A stretch of DNA of 46,643 bases from Clostridia bacterium (GTDB taxonomy: Bacteria > Bacillota_A > Clostridia > Christensenellales > Aristaeellaceae): contig JAFRJF010000131.1 of NCBI GenBank assembly GCA_017432405.1, forward strand, positions 1 through 46,643, written 5' to 3'. The notes beneath the pieces are model-generated. The model was given only the letters and a program-made list of their open reading frames with translations. It did no database searches and was not told the origin of the DNA. The position numbers and the translations under genes are program-made. Below are positions 1 through 9,131 of this stretch, one piece after another; position 1 is the stretch's first letter, and each line of letters begins with the position of its first letter.

Positions 1-2126
1 ATGTTCTTCGCCAGCGTGAATTCCGAAATCCCGTAGACGATGCCGAAGTTCACCGCCTTGGAGGCCGAGCGCATCTGGCTTGTGACCTCGTCCAGGGGCA
101 CGCCGTAGACTTCGGCGGCGGTGCGGGCGTGGATGTCCTGGTCCTCGTTGAAGGCGTGGATCATGGTGGGATCGCCGGACATGTGGGCCAGCACCCGAAG
201 CTCGATCTGGCTGTAGTCCGCGTCCACCAGCAGCCAGCCCGGCCGCGCCACGAAGGCGCCGCGTATGGCCCTGCCCAGCTCGGTGCGCACGGGGATGTTC
301 TGCAGGTTCGGTTCGGCCGAGCTGATGCGGCCCGTGGCGGTGCCCACCGGGTCGAAGCGGGTGTGGATGCGGCCGTTCGCGTCCCGCATCGGGATCAGCG
401 CGTCGATGTAGGTGGACTCCAGCTTCTGGTACTTCCGGTATTCCAGCACCTTGCCGCAGATGGGCCAGTCGTCGGCCAGCTGCTCCAGCACCTCGGCGTT
501 GGTGGAGAGCTTCTTCTTCGGCGACGGTATGCCCAGCTTCACGAACAGCAATTCGCCCAGCTGCTTCGGGGAGTTCAGGTTGATGGTCTCCCCGGCCATT
601 TCGGCGATCTCCTCCGTCAGTCGCTGTATGTGCTCCCGGAACTGCGCCCCCAGCGCCCGCAGCACGTCGGCGTCCACCAGGAAGCCCTCGTCCTGCATGC
701 CCCGCAGCACATAGGCCAGCGGAAGCTCGATCCGTCTGTAGATCTGTTCAAGGTCGTTTTGACGGAGCTGTTCCCGCTGCGCCAGCGCCAGCCTGCGCAC
801 CGCCGTGGCGGGATGGCCCTGCCAGCCCTCGACGCCCTCCTGGGCGCACAGCGATTCGGCGTCGAAGCCCGGGCGCTGTGGATTCAGCGCGTAGGCCGCC
901 AGCATCACGTCGGTGATGTCGCCCCTGATCTGCGCAAGGTCGATGGGCAGCGATTTGAGGTTCCACAGCGCCACGGGGCATTCGGCCTCGAGCAGCGGCA
1001 GCGCCGCCGCCCAGGCTTCTTCATCGGTGATGCCCGGCGAGAGCAGGTCGCCGCCCATGGCCATGGACAGGCGCGCTCCATCGGTGGCCACCGTGAAACG
1101 GTCGCCCAGGTGGAACGCCGCCCACTTCGCCGTGCCGGCCAGTTCCATAATACGCCAGGCCAGCGCTTCCCGTGCGTTGAAGGTCTCGATGTCCGGCAGC
1201 GCTTCCGACTCGACAGGCGCCGCTGCAATATGCGCTTCGCCCCCCTGGGGCGAGACGGCGCTCGCCACGTCCGTCAGCCTTCTGAGCGCGGCGTTCATGC
1301 GCAGCTCCCTCAGGCGGGGCATAGCGCCTGCGATGTTGCCCAGCCTCCAGGCCTCGGGATCGACGTCCACGGGGGCGTTTCGGTCGATCTTCGCCAGGGC
1401 ATAGCTCATCTCCGCCAGCGCCCGGCCCTCGACCAGGCGCTCCCTCAGCTTGCCCTTCTGCTCCGTGGGCGCGGCGTCCAGCACCGCAGACAGGCTGCCG
1501 TACTGCTGCACCAGCTTCAGCGCGGTCTTTTCCCCCACCCCGGGAACGCCTGGAATGTTGTCGGAGGCGTCGCCCATCAGGCTCTTCACGTCGATCAGCT
1601 GGACCGGCTCGATGCCGTAGGTCTCGCGAATGTATTCCGGGGTCACGCGAACGGTGTCGGTGATGCCCTTCTTGGTATAGAGTATCGTCGTCCGCGGCCC
1701 GGACAGCTGGAAGGAATCCCGGTCGCCGGTGACCAGCAGCGCCTCCAGGCCCTCGCGCTCGCAATACTGGGAGACGGTCCCCAGTATGTCGTCCGCCTCG
1801 TAGCCCTCGACCTCGAGGATCGGCACGCCCATCTCGCCGATCAGCTCGCGGATCACCGGGTCCTGGGCCCGCAGCTCATCCGGCATGGGCTTGCGCGTGG
1901 CCTTGTAGCCGTCGTACAGCTTTGCCCTGAAGGTCGGGGCGTGCATGTCGAAGGCCACCGCCAGGCTGTCCGGTCGCTCGTCCTCGATCACCTTCAGCAT
2001 CATCATCACAAACCCGTGCACCGCGTTGGTGGGCGTGCCGTCCGGCGCGGTCATCGGGGTCTGCAGCGCGTGAAACGCCCGGTACATCAGGCTGTATCCA
2101 TCCAGTATGACGATCTTCTCAGCCAT
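1..2126 (-). CDS. polA: DNA polymerase I, 3' end cut off by window edge
   Basis: Repair and Okazaki-fragment polymerase. The first 708 residues are visible. They begin MAEKIVILDGYSLMYRAFHA, the 5'-nuclease signature, with Asp clusters such as EVEGYEADD and VTGDRDSFQL and the helix-3-turn region SLMGDASDNIPGVPGVGEKTA. The middle domain corresponds to the 3'-5' exonuclease but lacks the DxE metal motif, reading AGTAKWAAFHLGD where active enzymes have FDTET. Proofreading is therefore probably lost, as in many Bacillota Pol I. The polymerase domain shows DADYSQIELRVLAH (motif A) and RSASKAVNFGIVYG (O-helix, motif B). Motif C lies beyond base 1. The start is ATG at 2126-2124, preceded by AAAGGAG about 10 nt upstream. 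It follows the MBL gene on the same strand but has its own promoters at 2183 and 2262. Confidence 0.97.
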   Translation of the reverse strand, partial: MAEKIVILDGYSLMYRAFHALQTPMTAPDGTPTNAVHGFVMMMLKVIEDERPDSLAVAFDMHAPTFRAKLYDGYKATRKPMPDELRAQDPVIRELIGEMGVPILEVEGYEADDILGTVSQYCEREGLEALLVTGDRDSFQLSGPRTTILYTKKGITDTVRVTPEYIRETYGIEPVQLIDVKSLMGDASDNIPGVPGVGEKTALKLVQQYGSLSAVLDAAPTEQKGKLRERLVEGRALAEMSYALAKIDRNAPVDVDPEAWRLGNIAGAMPRLRELRMNAALRRLTDVASAVSPQGGEAHIAAAPVESEALPDIETFNAREALAWRIMELAGTAKWAAFHLGDRFTVATDGARLSMAMGGDLLSPGITDEEAWAAALPLLEAECPVALWNLKSLPIDLAQIRGDITDVMLAAYALNPQRPGFDAESLCAQEGVEGWQGHPATAVRRLALAQREQLRQNDLEQIYRRIELPLAYVLRGMQDEGFLVDADVLRALGAQFREHIQRLTEEIAEMAGETINLNSPKQLGELLFVKLGIPSPKKKLSTNAEVLEQLADDWPICGKVLEYRKYQKLESTYIDALIPMRDANGRIHTRFDPVGTATGRISSAEPNLQNIPVRTELGRAIRGAFVARPGWLLVDADYSQIELRVLAHMSGDPTMIHAFNEDQDIHARTAAEVYGVPLDEVTSQMRSASKAVNFGIVYGISEFTLAKN

Positions 2127-2182
2127 GCTGCGCTCTCTCCTTTGCCGCCTGCCGCTGAGGCAGGATACACATTAACTATCGT

Positions 2183-2191
2183 ATTATACCA
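2183..2191 (-). promoter_or_regulatory. Extended -10 promoter for polA
   Basis: On the minus strand this reads TGGTATAAT, a TG-extended -10 box, about 57 nt upstream of the polA start. No good -35 is present. It is the nearer of two candidate promoters. Confidence 0.45.
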
Positions 2192-2196
2192 TGATT

Positions 2197-2227
2197 GTCG
2201 GCGTCTTTCCCTTCGGGAGCCGCCGAC
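2197..2227. repeat. Hairpin in polA leader
   Basis: Arms GTCGGCG (2197-2203) and CGCCGAC (2221-2227) enclose a second small stem, TCCC-TTC-GGGA (2208-2218). It lies between the two candidate polA promoters, so it would form only in the longer transcript. A further imperfect stem around 2232-2253 (CAACCGCGC / GCGCCGGTTG) is adjacent. It could be an attenuator or a terminator for the upstream MBL gene. No U-tract follows it. Confidence 0.35.
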
Positions 2228-2261
2228 CCGGCCAACCGCGCTTCGCGCCGGTTGCCTAATC

Positions 2262-2290
2262 ATTATAGCATATCCCCCGAAAAAAAACAA
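2262..2290 (-). promoter_or_regulatory. Sigma-70 type promoter upstream of polA
   Basis: On the minus strand, TTGTTT (2290-2285), a 17-nt spacer and TATAAT (2267-2262). It lies just after the stop codon of the MBL hydrolase gene and would give a polA leader of roughly 130 nt. Confidence 0.55.
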
Positions 2291-2294
2291 ATCC

Positions 2295-3206
2295 CTATTC
2301 CCTGCCCATCTCCTTCTCCAGATCCCCGCTCATGCACGAGACCATCACGTCTCCCCAGCGGGCCACGGTCCTGTCCCCGCCAGTGGGTGACAGCGGGTCC
2401 GGCACCCGTTCAAAGCGGGCCGTTCCCTGCAGCAGGGATTCCAGGCAGCTGACCAGGTCGGGCAGCACGTTGGGCGCGAGTGGCTTTCCCACCGGCCTGA
2501 AATCGTGGTGGAAGTTAAAGACCATATCGGAAGCATAGGCCTCGCCCTGCATGGCCGCGATGCGTCGAAGGGCCTCCAGGGCCACCTCCGCGCAGCCCCG
2601 CAGCGTGGGCGCCAGCCTGCCGTTCAGCAGCCAGTTGCAGTTGCAGGCGTCCCCGCACAGCAGTGCCTTCGTCAGGCTGTCCACCAGCACCAGCTCCCCC
2701 GGGGTATGCCCCGGGCAGTGGTAGGCCGTGACCGTGCGTCCGCCCAGCTCGAACCGCTGGCCGTCCGCGGCGGCGCGAAAAGCCGGTTCCTTCGGCCAGG
2801 GGCGGATATCCGCGTTGGGATCGTATTCATAGACCTTGCCCTCGCGCCTGCGGATCAGCGCGGCGTAATCCCTGCGGAATTCCAGGGTCGGCTCGGTATG
2901 GTCCCCCTTCCATTCGGCGTCCGCGGGATGGATCCAGATGTCGTCAAACCACCCCGCGCCGCCGATGTGGTCGCCGTGGTTGTGGGTGACCACGACCTCA
3001 TAGGGCTTGTCCGTCAGCCTGTTTTCCACCAGCCACTTCAGATCGCCGATACCAACGCCGGTATCGATCAGCAGGGCCCTTTCCTCGCCGACGACCAGAA
3101 AGCAGCTGGCACAGTCGAATTCGTCGATCTCATAGATGCCTGGCGCGCACTCGTACCAGCCCATCGTCACGCAGGCCTCCGGTGCGCTCCTGTTCATTTT
3201 TCTCAT
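2295..3206 (-). CDS. MBL-fold metallohydrolase
   Basis: Predicted cytoplasmic zinc hydrolase of the metallo-beta-lactamase superfamily, 303 residues. The metal motif HxHxDH is clear at residues 75-80 (THNHGDHIGG). It is followed by the later ligands in YHCPGHTPGELVLVD and LLCGDACNC. An N-terminal strand pair (FLVVGEERALLIDTGVGIG) is typical of the fold. The substrate cannot be told from sequence; glyoxalase-II-like thioesters or lactones are possible. The start ATG at 3206 has GGAGGA about 6 nt upstream and overlaps the stop of the upstream peptidase gene by 4 nt (ATGA), so the two are translationally coupled. MNRS, three codons in, is a less likely start. Confidence 0.9.
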   Translation of the reverse strand: MRKMNRSAPEACVTMGWYECAPGIYEIDEFDCASCFLVVGEERALLIDTGVGIGDLKWLVENRLTDKPYEVVVTHNHGDHIGGAGWFDDIWIHPADAEWKGDHTEPTLEFRRDYAALIRRREGKVYEYDPNADIRPWPKEPAFRAAADGQRFELGGRTVTAYHCPGHTPGELVLVDSLTKALLCGDACNCNWLLNGRLAPTLRGCAEVALEALRRIAAMQGEAYASDMVFNFHHDFRPVGKPLAPNVLPDLVSCLESLLQGTARFERVPDPLSPTGGDRTVARWGDVMVSCMSGDLEKEMGRE

Positions 3207-5188
3207 TGCGATTCCTCCAATACCCGGGCGGATTTCACGTATTTATCGAGCCAGTTGAAGATCTCCTCCAGCCTGCGGATGCGATGGCGCGGCTTGCCGG
3301 TGCGGGACAGGGAGTGATTCTCCCCCTCGAACAGGACCATGCGCGCGGGCACGCCGAAGCGCTTCATGGCGGTAAACATCTCAACGCCCTGATCCACGGT
3401 GCAGTTGTAGTCCTGCAGGGAGTGTATGAAGAGTATCGGCGTCTTCGCCCGGTCCGCATACTTCAGCGGAGACTGGTTCCACATCGCCTCGTGGCTTGAC
3501 CAGGGGTCGCCGCCCAGCTCGTTGACGTCGAAGGTGACGCCGATCTCGCTGGAGCCGTAGTCCGACACCCAGTTTGAGATCGACCTCTGGGACGCCAGCG
3601 CCGCGAAGCGGTCGGTGTGGCCCTCGATCCAGTTGCACATGAAGCCGCCGTAGGAGCCGCCGCAGGCCGCCAGCCGCTTCGCGTCCAGCTGGGGCACGGC
3701 CTTAAGCACGTGGTCGGTGAAGGCCATCAGGTCCGCATAGTCGATGTCGCCGTACCTGCCCCGCAGGTCCGCGAAGGCCTCGCCATAGCCCTCGCTGCCC
3801 CGTGGATTGCAGAAAAACACCACGTAGCCCGCGCCGCAAAGCGCCTGCATCTCGTGCACGAAGGGCGTGCCATAGGCGCCCCTTGGGCCGCCGTGGATCT
3901 CCAGCACGCCGGGGTATTTCCTTTCGGGATCAAAGTCCGTCGGCTTCAGCACCCATCCGTCGATGGAAAGGCCCTCGGCATTGATAAACGGGATATATTC
4001 CACCTTCGCCACGTCGTGCCCGTTCAGGAAGGCGTCGTTGTGGGCCGTGAGCTTCGTGATTTCACCGTCCCTGACGGTGTACAGCTCGGTCAGTCCGTTG
4101 GGCGCGCAGGCAGTGAACACCAGGCGCTCCCCGTCCGCATCCAGCCACAGCGCGGCGCCCTCGAAGGGCGCCACCGTTTCCACGGTGTCGTCGGCATTCA
4201 GGCGACACACCTCCGAGCGATAGCCCCGCTGGGCGATGAACCAGACACAGCCCTTTGCCGCTACGGCGGATTTTCCGCTGCCGCCTGCGATGTCGGTCAC
4301 CCCGGCGCTGCCGATGCAGCGGTCCATGGCCGCCGCCATCGTGAGTTCGCCGGTAGCAGTGTCGCAGCGGTACCAGTCGTGGTTCTGGCCCCTGCCCCAG
4401 GGCTCGAGGGTGCTCATCGACAGCACTGCCCCGCCTTCGGTCAGCAGCGCCTCGCCCACGCTGTACACCCCCGGCTTCACCAGTTCCCGATCCTCGCCGG
4501 TATGCAGGTCATAGAGCCGAACTTCGCTGTAAGACGAGATCACATCCCGGTACTCACAGCCGGCATACAGTATCTTCCCGTCCTTCACATCGAAGGCTTC
4601 GACGTTGAAGAAGTCCGGGGTCAGCTTCTTTTGTGCGACGTCGCCCGGATCAAACAGGAACAGTGAAGCGCGCAGCCGGGAGACAAAGCCCCTGCCGTTG
4701 GCCCACAGGGGGATCTCCTCGATGACGTGGTAGTCGTCCCAGTCCTCCCTCAGGGTCTCGTCCAGGCCCTCGGGCGGCGCGTTCAGATCCACCTCGGAAA
4801 GGACGACGAAGCGCCCGTCGCCAAGGGGCCGCACAGCGCTCACGTCCATCGGCAGCTCAAAGGCGCGGCGCGCCTCGCCGCCGTCCACGTCCAGGCGGTA
4901 GAACACCGTCTTCTTCTTATGCTTCTTCGGCTTGTCGTCCTCGTCCCGGACGGCTGAGAACAGCAGGGTATGCCCGTCCTCCCATACGGGATCGGTCGCT
5001 TTGCCGTCGTATGTCAGCTGTCGGGATACGCCGGTCTCGCAATCCAGCAGGTGAATGCAGGCGTCATACCGATTCTTCTTGTAATTTTGCCGCTTTGCCA
5101 CATAGGCGGCCCTCCTGCCGTCCGGGCTCAATACAGGGCCGGAGACAAAAGCGATGTCCATCAGGTCCGGGATCGTGATCGGTTTCAT
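3203..5188 (-). CDS. S9 family (prolyl oligopeptidase-type) serine peptidase
   Basis: About 661 residues, made of an N-terminal beta-propeller (WD40/PD40-like strands such as PVLSPDGRRAAYVAKR) and a C-terminal alpha/beta hydrolase. The catalytic triad can be read as Ser512 in GGSYGGFM, Asp593 in HSLQDYNCTVDQ and His625 in EGENHSLSRTG. There is no signal peptide, so it is likely a cytoplasmic oligopeptidase or acylaminoacyl-peptidase. I chose ATG at 5188 (MKPITIPDLMD) because AGGAGAG lies about 8 nt upstream; an in-frame ATG at 5206 overlaps that site. It is coupled to the MBL hydrolase downstream by a 4-nt overlap, suggesting related peptide or dipeptide turnover (inference). Confidence 0.93.
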   Translation of the reverse strand: MKPITIPDLMDIAFVSGPVLSPDGRRAAYVAKRQNYKKNRYDACIHLLDCETGVSRQLTYDGKATDPVWEDGHTLLFSAVRDEDDKPKKHKKKTVFYRLDVDGGEARRAFELPMDVSAVRPLGDGRFVVLSEVDLNAPPEGLDETLREDWDDYHVIEEIPLWANGRGFVSRLRASLFLFDPGDVAQKKLTPDFFNVEAFDVKDGKILYAGCEYRDVISSYSEVRLYDLHTGEDRELVKPGVYSVGEALLTEGGAVLSMSTLEPWGRGQNHDWYRCDTATGELTMAAAMDRCIGSAGVTDIAGGSGKSAVAAKGCVWFIAQRGYRSEVCRLNADDTVETVAPFEGAALWLDADGERLVFTACAPNGLTELYTVRDGEITKLTAHNDAFLNGHDVAKVEYIPFINAEGLSIDGWVLKPTDFDPERKYPGVLEIHGGPRGAYGTPFVHEMQALCGAGYVVFFCNPRGSEGYGEAFADLRGRYGDIDYADLMAFTDHVLKAVPQLDAKRLAACGGSYGGFMCNWIEGHTDRFAALASQRSISNWVSDYGSSEIGVTFDVNELGGDPWSSHEAMWNQSPLKYADRAKTPILFIHSLQDYNCTVDQGVEMFTAMKRFGVPARMVLFEGENHSLSRTGKPRHRIRRLEEIFNWLDKYVKSARVLEESQ

Positions 5189-5259
5189 GGTCTTCTCTCC
5201 TGACACGCCAAATCAGGGAGCGAAGGCCACTCCCCGATGGTTCTGTTTGTATGAACGAT

Positions 5260-6672
5260 CTATCTCCGCCTGTCGATCCCGGTTCTGGCGTAGTACGCCG
5301 CCTTGGCCGCGTACATGCGCTCGTCGGAGATCCGGATGAGCTGGTCGATGTTCCCGGAGGGGAACTCCCGGCAGGAGGCGCTGCCGCAGGAGATGGACAG
5401 GCTCTTGACCTGCTGGCCGCTCCAGCGCTGCGTCGTACTGTCGAGCCGGGCCATGGCTTCCTTCAGGCCTTCGTCGGACAGGCGCAGCATGGCCGCGAAC
5501 TCGTCGCCGCCGATGCGGTAGACGTCGCCGTATTTGCTGAAGCATTCCTTCAGGCAGTCTGCCGCGCCCTTGATCAGCTCGTCCCCCGCCGTATGGCCGA
5601 GGTTGTCGTTCACCCGCTTCAGGCCGTTCAGGTCCGCGGTAACGTAGACAAAATCCGCCTTCAACCCCGTCTGCGCCAGCTCTGCCTTTTTCTCCTCAAA
5701 GGCCCTGCGGTTGAGCAGCTGGGTCGACTGGTCTATGAACGACGCGCTGGTCAGCGCCCGGGTGCGCGCGATGATGATGCGCACCGCCAGCAGCATGATC
5801 ACCAGCACGATCGCGCAGAGCACGATATTCAGCACCAGCACGTTGATCAGCTCGCCGCGCTCAGTGGAGCCGTCGCTCTCGATGACCAGGTACCAGCCGA
5901 GCCTGTCGACGTACTTGGTCACCACGGCCCGATCCGCGCCGATCTTCTGGTAGACGAAATCCTTGCTGTCGCTGACCTGTATGCCGGTCATATAATCGGA
6001 TTCGATCCTGCTCTCGTCGGTGTCCACGTGGATCAGGCCGTCCGCGTCGATCAGGCTGATGTGGACCTTGTACTCCTTCTCCAGGGTGACGAACAGGTCC
6101 TGGCTGCCCGTCATCCGCGCCCCTACGCCGCAGACGCCCAGCAGCTTCCCGTCCCCGTCCTCAATGCGGGTATCCACGAACACCGTCCATCGATCCTGGC
6201 TCAGCTCGTCGCGGTCCACGTCCAGCTCGTATTCCTTGCCGGTGGCGATGAACTGGGGATACCACTGATCCCGGTCGCTGCGGGTCAGATCCATCTGCTT
6301 GTTGATACCGCCATAGGAGTAATAGCACTTCGAGGCCTCCGAGACCAGGAACGCGGCTTCATAGCCGAAGGCTTCCTTCTGTGCGGTCAGGTATCCGGCA
6401 AGGATTTCGGCGGTCTGATCCATACCGTTGGACGCCTCGTTTTCCAGCGCGTCGATCAACAGGGTGTCGTTCGCCATCGAGCGGGATACAATGATCGGCT
6501 CCGACAGCTCGCTGCTGATGGAATCGTAGATCAGCGAAGCCAGGGATTTGCTCAGCTCCTGCATATTCCGCTTCGCCATGAGCCGAAGCGACCACAGCGA
6601 TACGAAGGTCGAAAGCACGAAGCTCAGTATGACGATGGCGATTGCCAGCCGCGTGATATTTCTCCTGTACAT
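5260..6672 (-). CDS. Membrane diguanylate cyclase with extracellular sensor domain
   Basis: Synthesises c-di-GMP. 470 residues: a membrane segment at about 8-30, an extracellular Cache-like sensor (about 35-270, containing a DRDQWYPQF stretch typical of dCACHE domains), a second membrane segment at about 275-300, then a GGDEF domain. The active site reads YRIGGDEFAAML with GGDEF at residues 388-392. The product-inhibition site, normally RxxD just upstream, reads KYGD, so feedback inhibition may be weakened. The start ATG at 6672 has AAAGGTG upstream. It lies 54 nt downstream of the HD-GYP gene and is probably co-transcribed with it, pairing synthesis with breakdown of the same messenger. Confidence 0.94.
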   Translation of the reverse strand: MYRRNITRLAIAIVILSFVLSTFVSLWSLRLMAKRNMQELSKSLASLIYDSISSELSEPIIVSRSMANDTLLIDALENEASNGMDQTAEILAGYLTAQKEAFGYEAAFLVSEASKCYYSYGGINKQMDLTRSDRDQWYPQFIATGKEYELDVDRDELSQDRWTVFVDTRIEDGDGKLLGVCGVGARMTGSQDLFVTLEKEYKVHISLIDADGLIHVDTDESRIESDYMTGIQVSDSKDFVYQKIGADRAVVTKYVDRLGWYLVIESDGSTERGELINVLVLNIVLCAIVLVIMLLAVRIIIARTRALTSASFIDQSTQLLNRRAFEEKKAELAQTGLKADFVYVTADLNGLKRVNDNLGHTAGDELIKGAADCLKECFSKYGDVYRIGGDEFAAMLRLSDEGLKEAMARLDSTTQRWSGQQVKSLSISCGSASCREFPSGNIDQLIRISDERMYAAKAAYYARTGIDRRR

Positions 6673-6726
6673 TGTCTCAACACCTTTTCCGATCCACCGG
6701 TCCCTGTTCTCGCGCCTGCCACGGAA

Positions 6727-8874
6727 TTACGCTTGTTGCCCGGTCCCCATGTTGCTGTTCATCACGACGCGCACCTCGTCCGAGGCGTGCATGAACGCCT
6801 CCGCGATTTTGGGATCGAAGTGGCTGCCGGAGCCCTCCTGTATGATCGCCATGGCCTTTTCAAACGGGAAGCCTTCCTTGTAGCTTCGCCAGGAAACGAG
6901 GGCGTCGAACACGTCGGCCACGGCCATGATGCGCGCCGACAGCGGGATAGCCTCCCCCTTCAGGCCACAGGGATAGCCCGCGCCATTCCACTTCTCGTGG
7001 TGGTAGTGGGCCAGGTTCATCGCTTCCCTCAGGTAGCCGGAGTTTTCCTCGGAGACCGTGTTCATGGCGTGGGCGATCACCTCTGCGCCGGCGGTGGTAT
7101 GGGTCTTCATGATCTCGAATTCCTCATCCGTCAGCCTGCCGGGCTTGTTCAGGATCGCGTCAGAGACCTGTATCTTGCCGATGTCGTGCAGCGGCGCCGA
7201 GTTGACCACATCGTAGATGAATTCGTCCGTCAGCTGGTCGGTGTAGACGCCCTCCTTCTTCAGCTGGCGCATGATGATGTCCGTATAGGCGGCGGTCTTG
7301 CGCACGTGGTCGCCGGTGCACTTGTCGCGGCTCTCCACCATGTCCGCCAGCACCATGATCAGGCCGTTTTGCAGCTTGGTGATGACCTCGCTCTGGTGCT
7401 CCAGGCTCTCGATGGTGGTCACCATGTCCTCAGTGGTGCGGGTCACCGAGTGGTACAGGTTTTCGATCTCGTCCCCGGTGCGGATGTCCAGCTCCCTTAT
7501 GCACTGCAGGGTATCCGCCCGGGATTCCTCGGTGGCATAGGAGGAATTGCCCGTGGCGATGTCCAGGGCGTTGATGGGCAGTATGATATTGTACTCCGCG
7601 AACCATATGGCGACGGTCAGCAGCAGCAGGAAGAAGCCGAAGAACAGCGACACCACGCGGGCGAGGAACTCGTAGCCGCTCCTGATGATATGGGTCATGC
7701 TCACATCCACGCCCACATAGCACTGGCAGACGCCCTGGCTGTCGTATACCGGCTTATAGACCGTCAGCAGCCAGCCGAACTGGCCGTTTGCGATGATGGG
7801 GTCGATCTCCCTTCCGGCCAGCAGGTCGGGCAGCTGCTTCTTGAAATCCTCGTCGAATTCAACGACATCCCCCGCCTCGCCGCCGGGCGTGTCGGGCATA
7901 TCGGCGTCGAATACCACGTGGCACCCGTCCTCGCGGATCTGATAGGCGTAGACGTACTGTATGCTCTCGGTGCTCTTGGCCAGGTCGTTAAAGCGCTTGT
8001 CGACGCGGGCATAGCCCTCGACTGCTTCGCCCCCGGCCAGGTATTCCGGCACCCGGTCCCCGTCGATGGCGTCCGAGGCCACGTTCGCCACGCCCCAGGC
8101 CAGCGACTTCTGGTCCTGTATGGCCGCCGTTCGAAAATGGACGAAGCTGATGGCCGTGACGATGGCGGCGATGACCAGCATGGCCGACGTCACCAGCAGG
8201 ACGATCTTGGAGCGCAGCGACAGAAAGCGCGACCGCCTCTCCCCGGCGACCCTGGAAAGAGGGGTCTGCTGCCAGCCTGTGAAATAGAACCGGTCCTTCA
8301 GGGTCTCCGGCATCGCGTTCACGATGATGGCGACGACGAGTACTGTGATGGTCTTGTCCACCAGGTCGATCAGCATATCCGCGGTGAATTGGGACCAGAA
8401 TTCGCTCAGAGCGGTGCTGGCATGGATGCGCAGGGCCAGCTCCGCGGACTTGCCGGAGCCGAACTGAAAGCCGTACAGTATCCAGGTGAGCACCGACCCG
8501 AGCCCGCCCCCGATCAGCGCGAAGGTGACGATGATGGCCAGCAGCCGCCAGGGCTTCTTGAAGCTATAGTAATCCTTGCTGGAATACCAGGCGGAAACAA
8601 TGGCGATCAGGACCGTCAGCGACCCGTAGTAGGTGGTGATGTAATCGCCGATGCCGTTGATCAGGTTGGTGAAAAAGGCGACGATTATGCCAGGTATATA
8701 TCCGCCCAGGGCCGCCGCCATGGCGCTGCCGATGTTGTCGAGATACAGCGGCAGCTTCAGGCTCGTCGCCAAATGGGCGAGCAGGTAATTGATGGCCAGC
8801 CCGATCAGGCTCAGTATCAGCGCGTACTTTCGGCGCGCCCGGTTTTGTTGGTGCATGCTGTTCTGGTTCTGCAT
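6727..8874 (-). CDS. Multi-pass membrane HD-GYP phosphodiesterase
   Basis: Predicted c-di-GMP (or related dinucleotide) hydrolase, 715 residues. The N-terminus has about five membrane helices resembling an ECF-transporter S component (LYLDNIGSAMAAALGGYIPG), then a helix near 230-255, an extracellular Cache-like domain, another helix at about 435-455, a HAMP-like linker and a C-terminal HD-GYP domain. Catalytic motifs are HD in PLHDIGKIQ (563-564) and HHEKWNGAGYP (GYP at 633-635). The ATG at 8874 is chosen because TGGAGGA lies 8-9 nt upstream; an upstream in-frame ATG at 8964 falls on the -10 box of the promoter and cannot be used by that transcript. First gene of the operon that includes the diguanylate cyclase. 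Confidence 0.93.
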   Translation of the reverse strand: MQNQNSMHQQNRARRKYALILSLIGLAINYLLAHLATSLKLPLYLDNIGSAMAAALGGYIPGIIVAFFTNLINGIGDYITTYYGSLTVLIAIVSAWYSSKDYYSFKKPWRLLAIIVTFALIGGGLGSVLTWILYGFQFGSGKSAELALRIHASTALSEFWSQFTADMLIDLVDKTITVLVVAIIVNAMPETLKDRFYFTGWQQTPLSRVAGERRSRFLSLRSKIVLLVTSAMLVIAAIVTAISFVHFRTAAIQDQKSLAWGVANVASDAIDGDRVPEYLAGGEAVEGYARVDKRFNDLAKSTESIQYVYAYQIREDGCHVVFDADMPDTPGGEAGDVVEFDEDFKKQLPDLLAGREIDPIIANGQFGWLLTVYKPVYDSQGVCQCYVGVDVSMTHIIRSGYEFLARVVSLFFGFFLLLLTVAIWFAEYNIILPINALDIATGNSSYATEESRADTLQCIRELDIRTGDEIENLYHSVTRTTEDMVTTIESLEHQSEVITKLQNGLIMVLADMVESRDKCTGDHVRKTAAYTDIIMRQLKKEGVYTDQLTDEFIYDVVNSAPLHDIGKIQVSDAILNKPGRLTDEEFEIMKTHTTAGAEVIAHAMNTVSEENSGYLREAMNLAHYHHEKWNGAGYPCGLKGEAIPLSARIMAVADVFDALVSWRSYKEGFPFEKAMAIIQEGSGSHFDPKIAEAFMHASDEVRVVMNSNMGTGQQA

Positions 8875-8962
8875 GATTGGAATCCTCCAAGTATATCCGT
8901 CGATCGAAAAGGAGCCATTGAGCATCGTCCATCCGGGCAGAGTTCTATCTTCGTTCCCATCC

Positions 8963-8991
8963 ATTATACTCCTTCGCCGTTTAATTGTCTA
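8963..8991 (-). promoter_or_regulatory. Promoter for HD-GYP / diguanylate cyclase operon
   Basis: On the minus strand, TAGACA (8991-8986), a 17-nt spacer and TATAAT (8968-8963). Transcription would begin near 8956, leaving a leader of about 80 nt before the ATG at 8874. Confidence 0.65.
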
Positions 8992-9020
8992 CAAAAAAAG
9001 CCTGAACATTAAAAAAACGG

Positions 9021-9049
9021 TTGAATTAATGTTATTTCTTTGATATAAT
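9021..9049 (+). promoter_or_regulatory. Promoter for GGDEF-EAL gene
   Basis: TTGAAT (9021-9026), a 17-nt spacer and TATAAT (9044-9049). It diverges from the promoter at 8963-8991 with only 29 nt between the two -35 boxes. It covers the first in-frame ATG (9048), which argues that translation starts further downstream. Confidence 0.7.
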
Positions 9050-9131
9050 GTACAGGAGCATCAATGCGATGAGGCAGCATATAAGGCACACACGGATATT
9101 ATCCAATCTCGACGCAAAGGAAGTAACCAGA

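Noticed and set aside
129..2390. A 753-codon plus-strand open frame opposite polA
   Set aside because: Antisense to the conserved Pol I motifs and composed of the same shadow-type residues.
5251..9012. A very long plus-strand open frame (about 1250 codons) opposite the cyclase and HD-GYP genes
   Set aside because: It is antisense to two genes with clear catalytic motifs, ribosome sites and promoters. Its protein is rich in His, Gln, Val and Arg, as expected for the reverse of GC-rich coding DNA, and shows no family motif.
9048..9131. ATG at 9048 or 9069 as start of the GGDEF-EAL gene
   Set aside because: The first lies inside the TATAAT box and would be upstream of the transcript; the second has only a moderate AGGAG. 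ATG at 9132 has a better site. Not fully excluded if another promoter exists.
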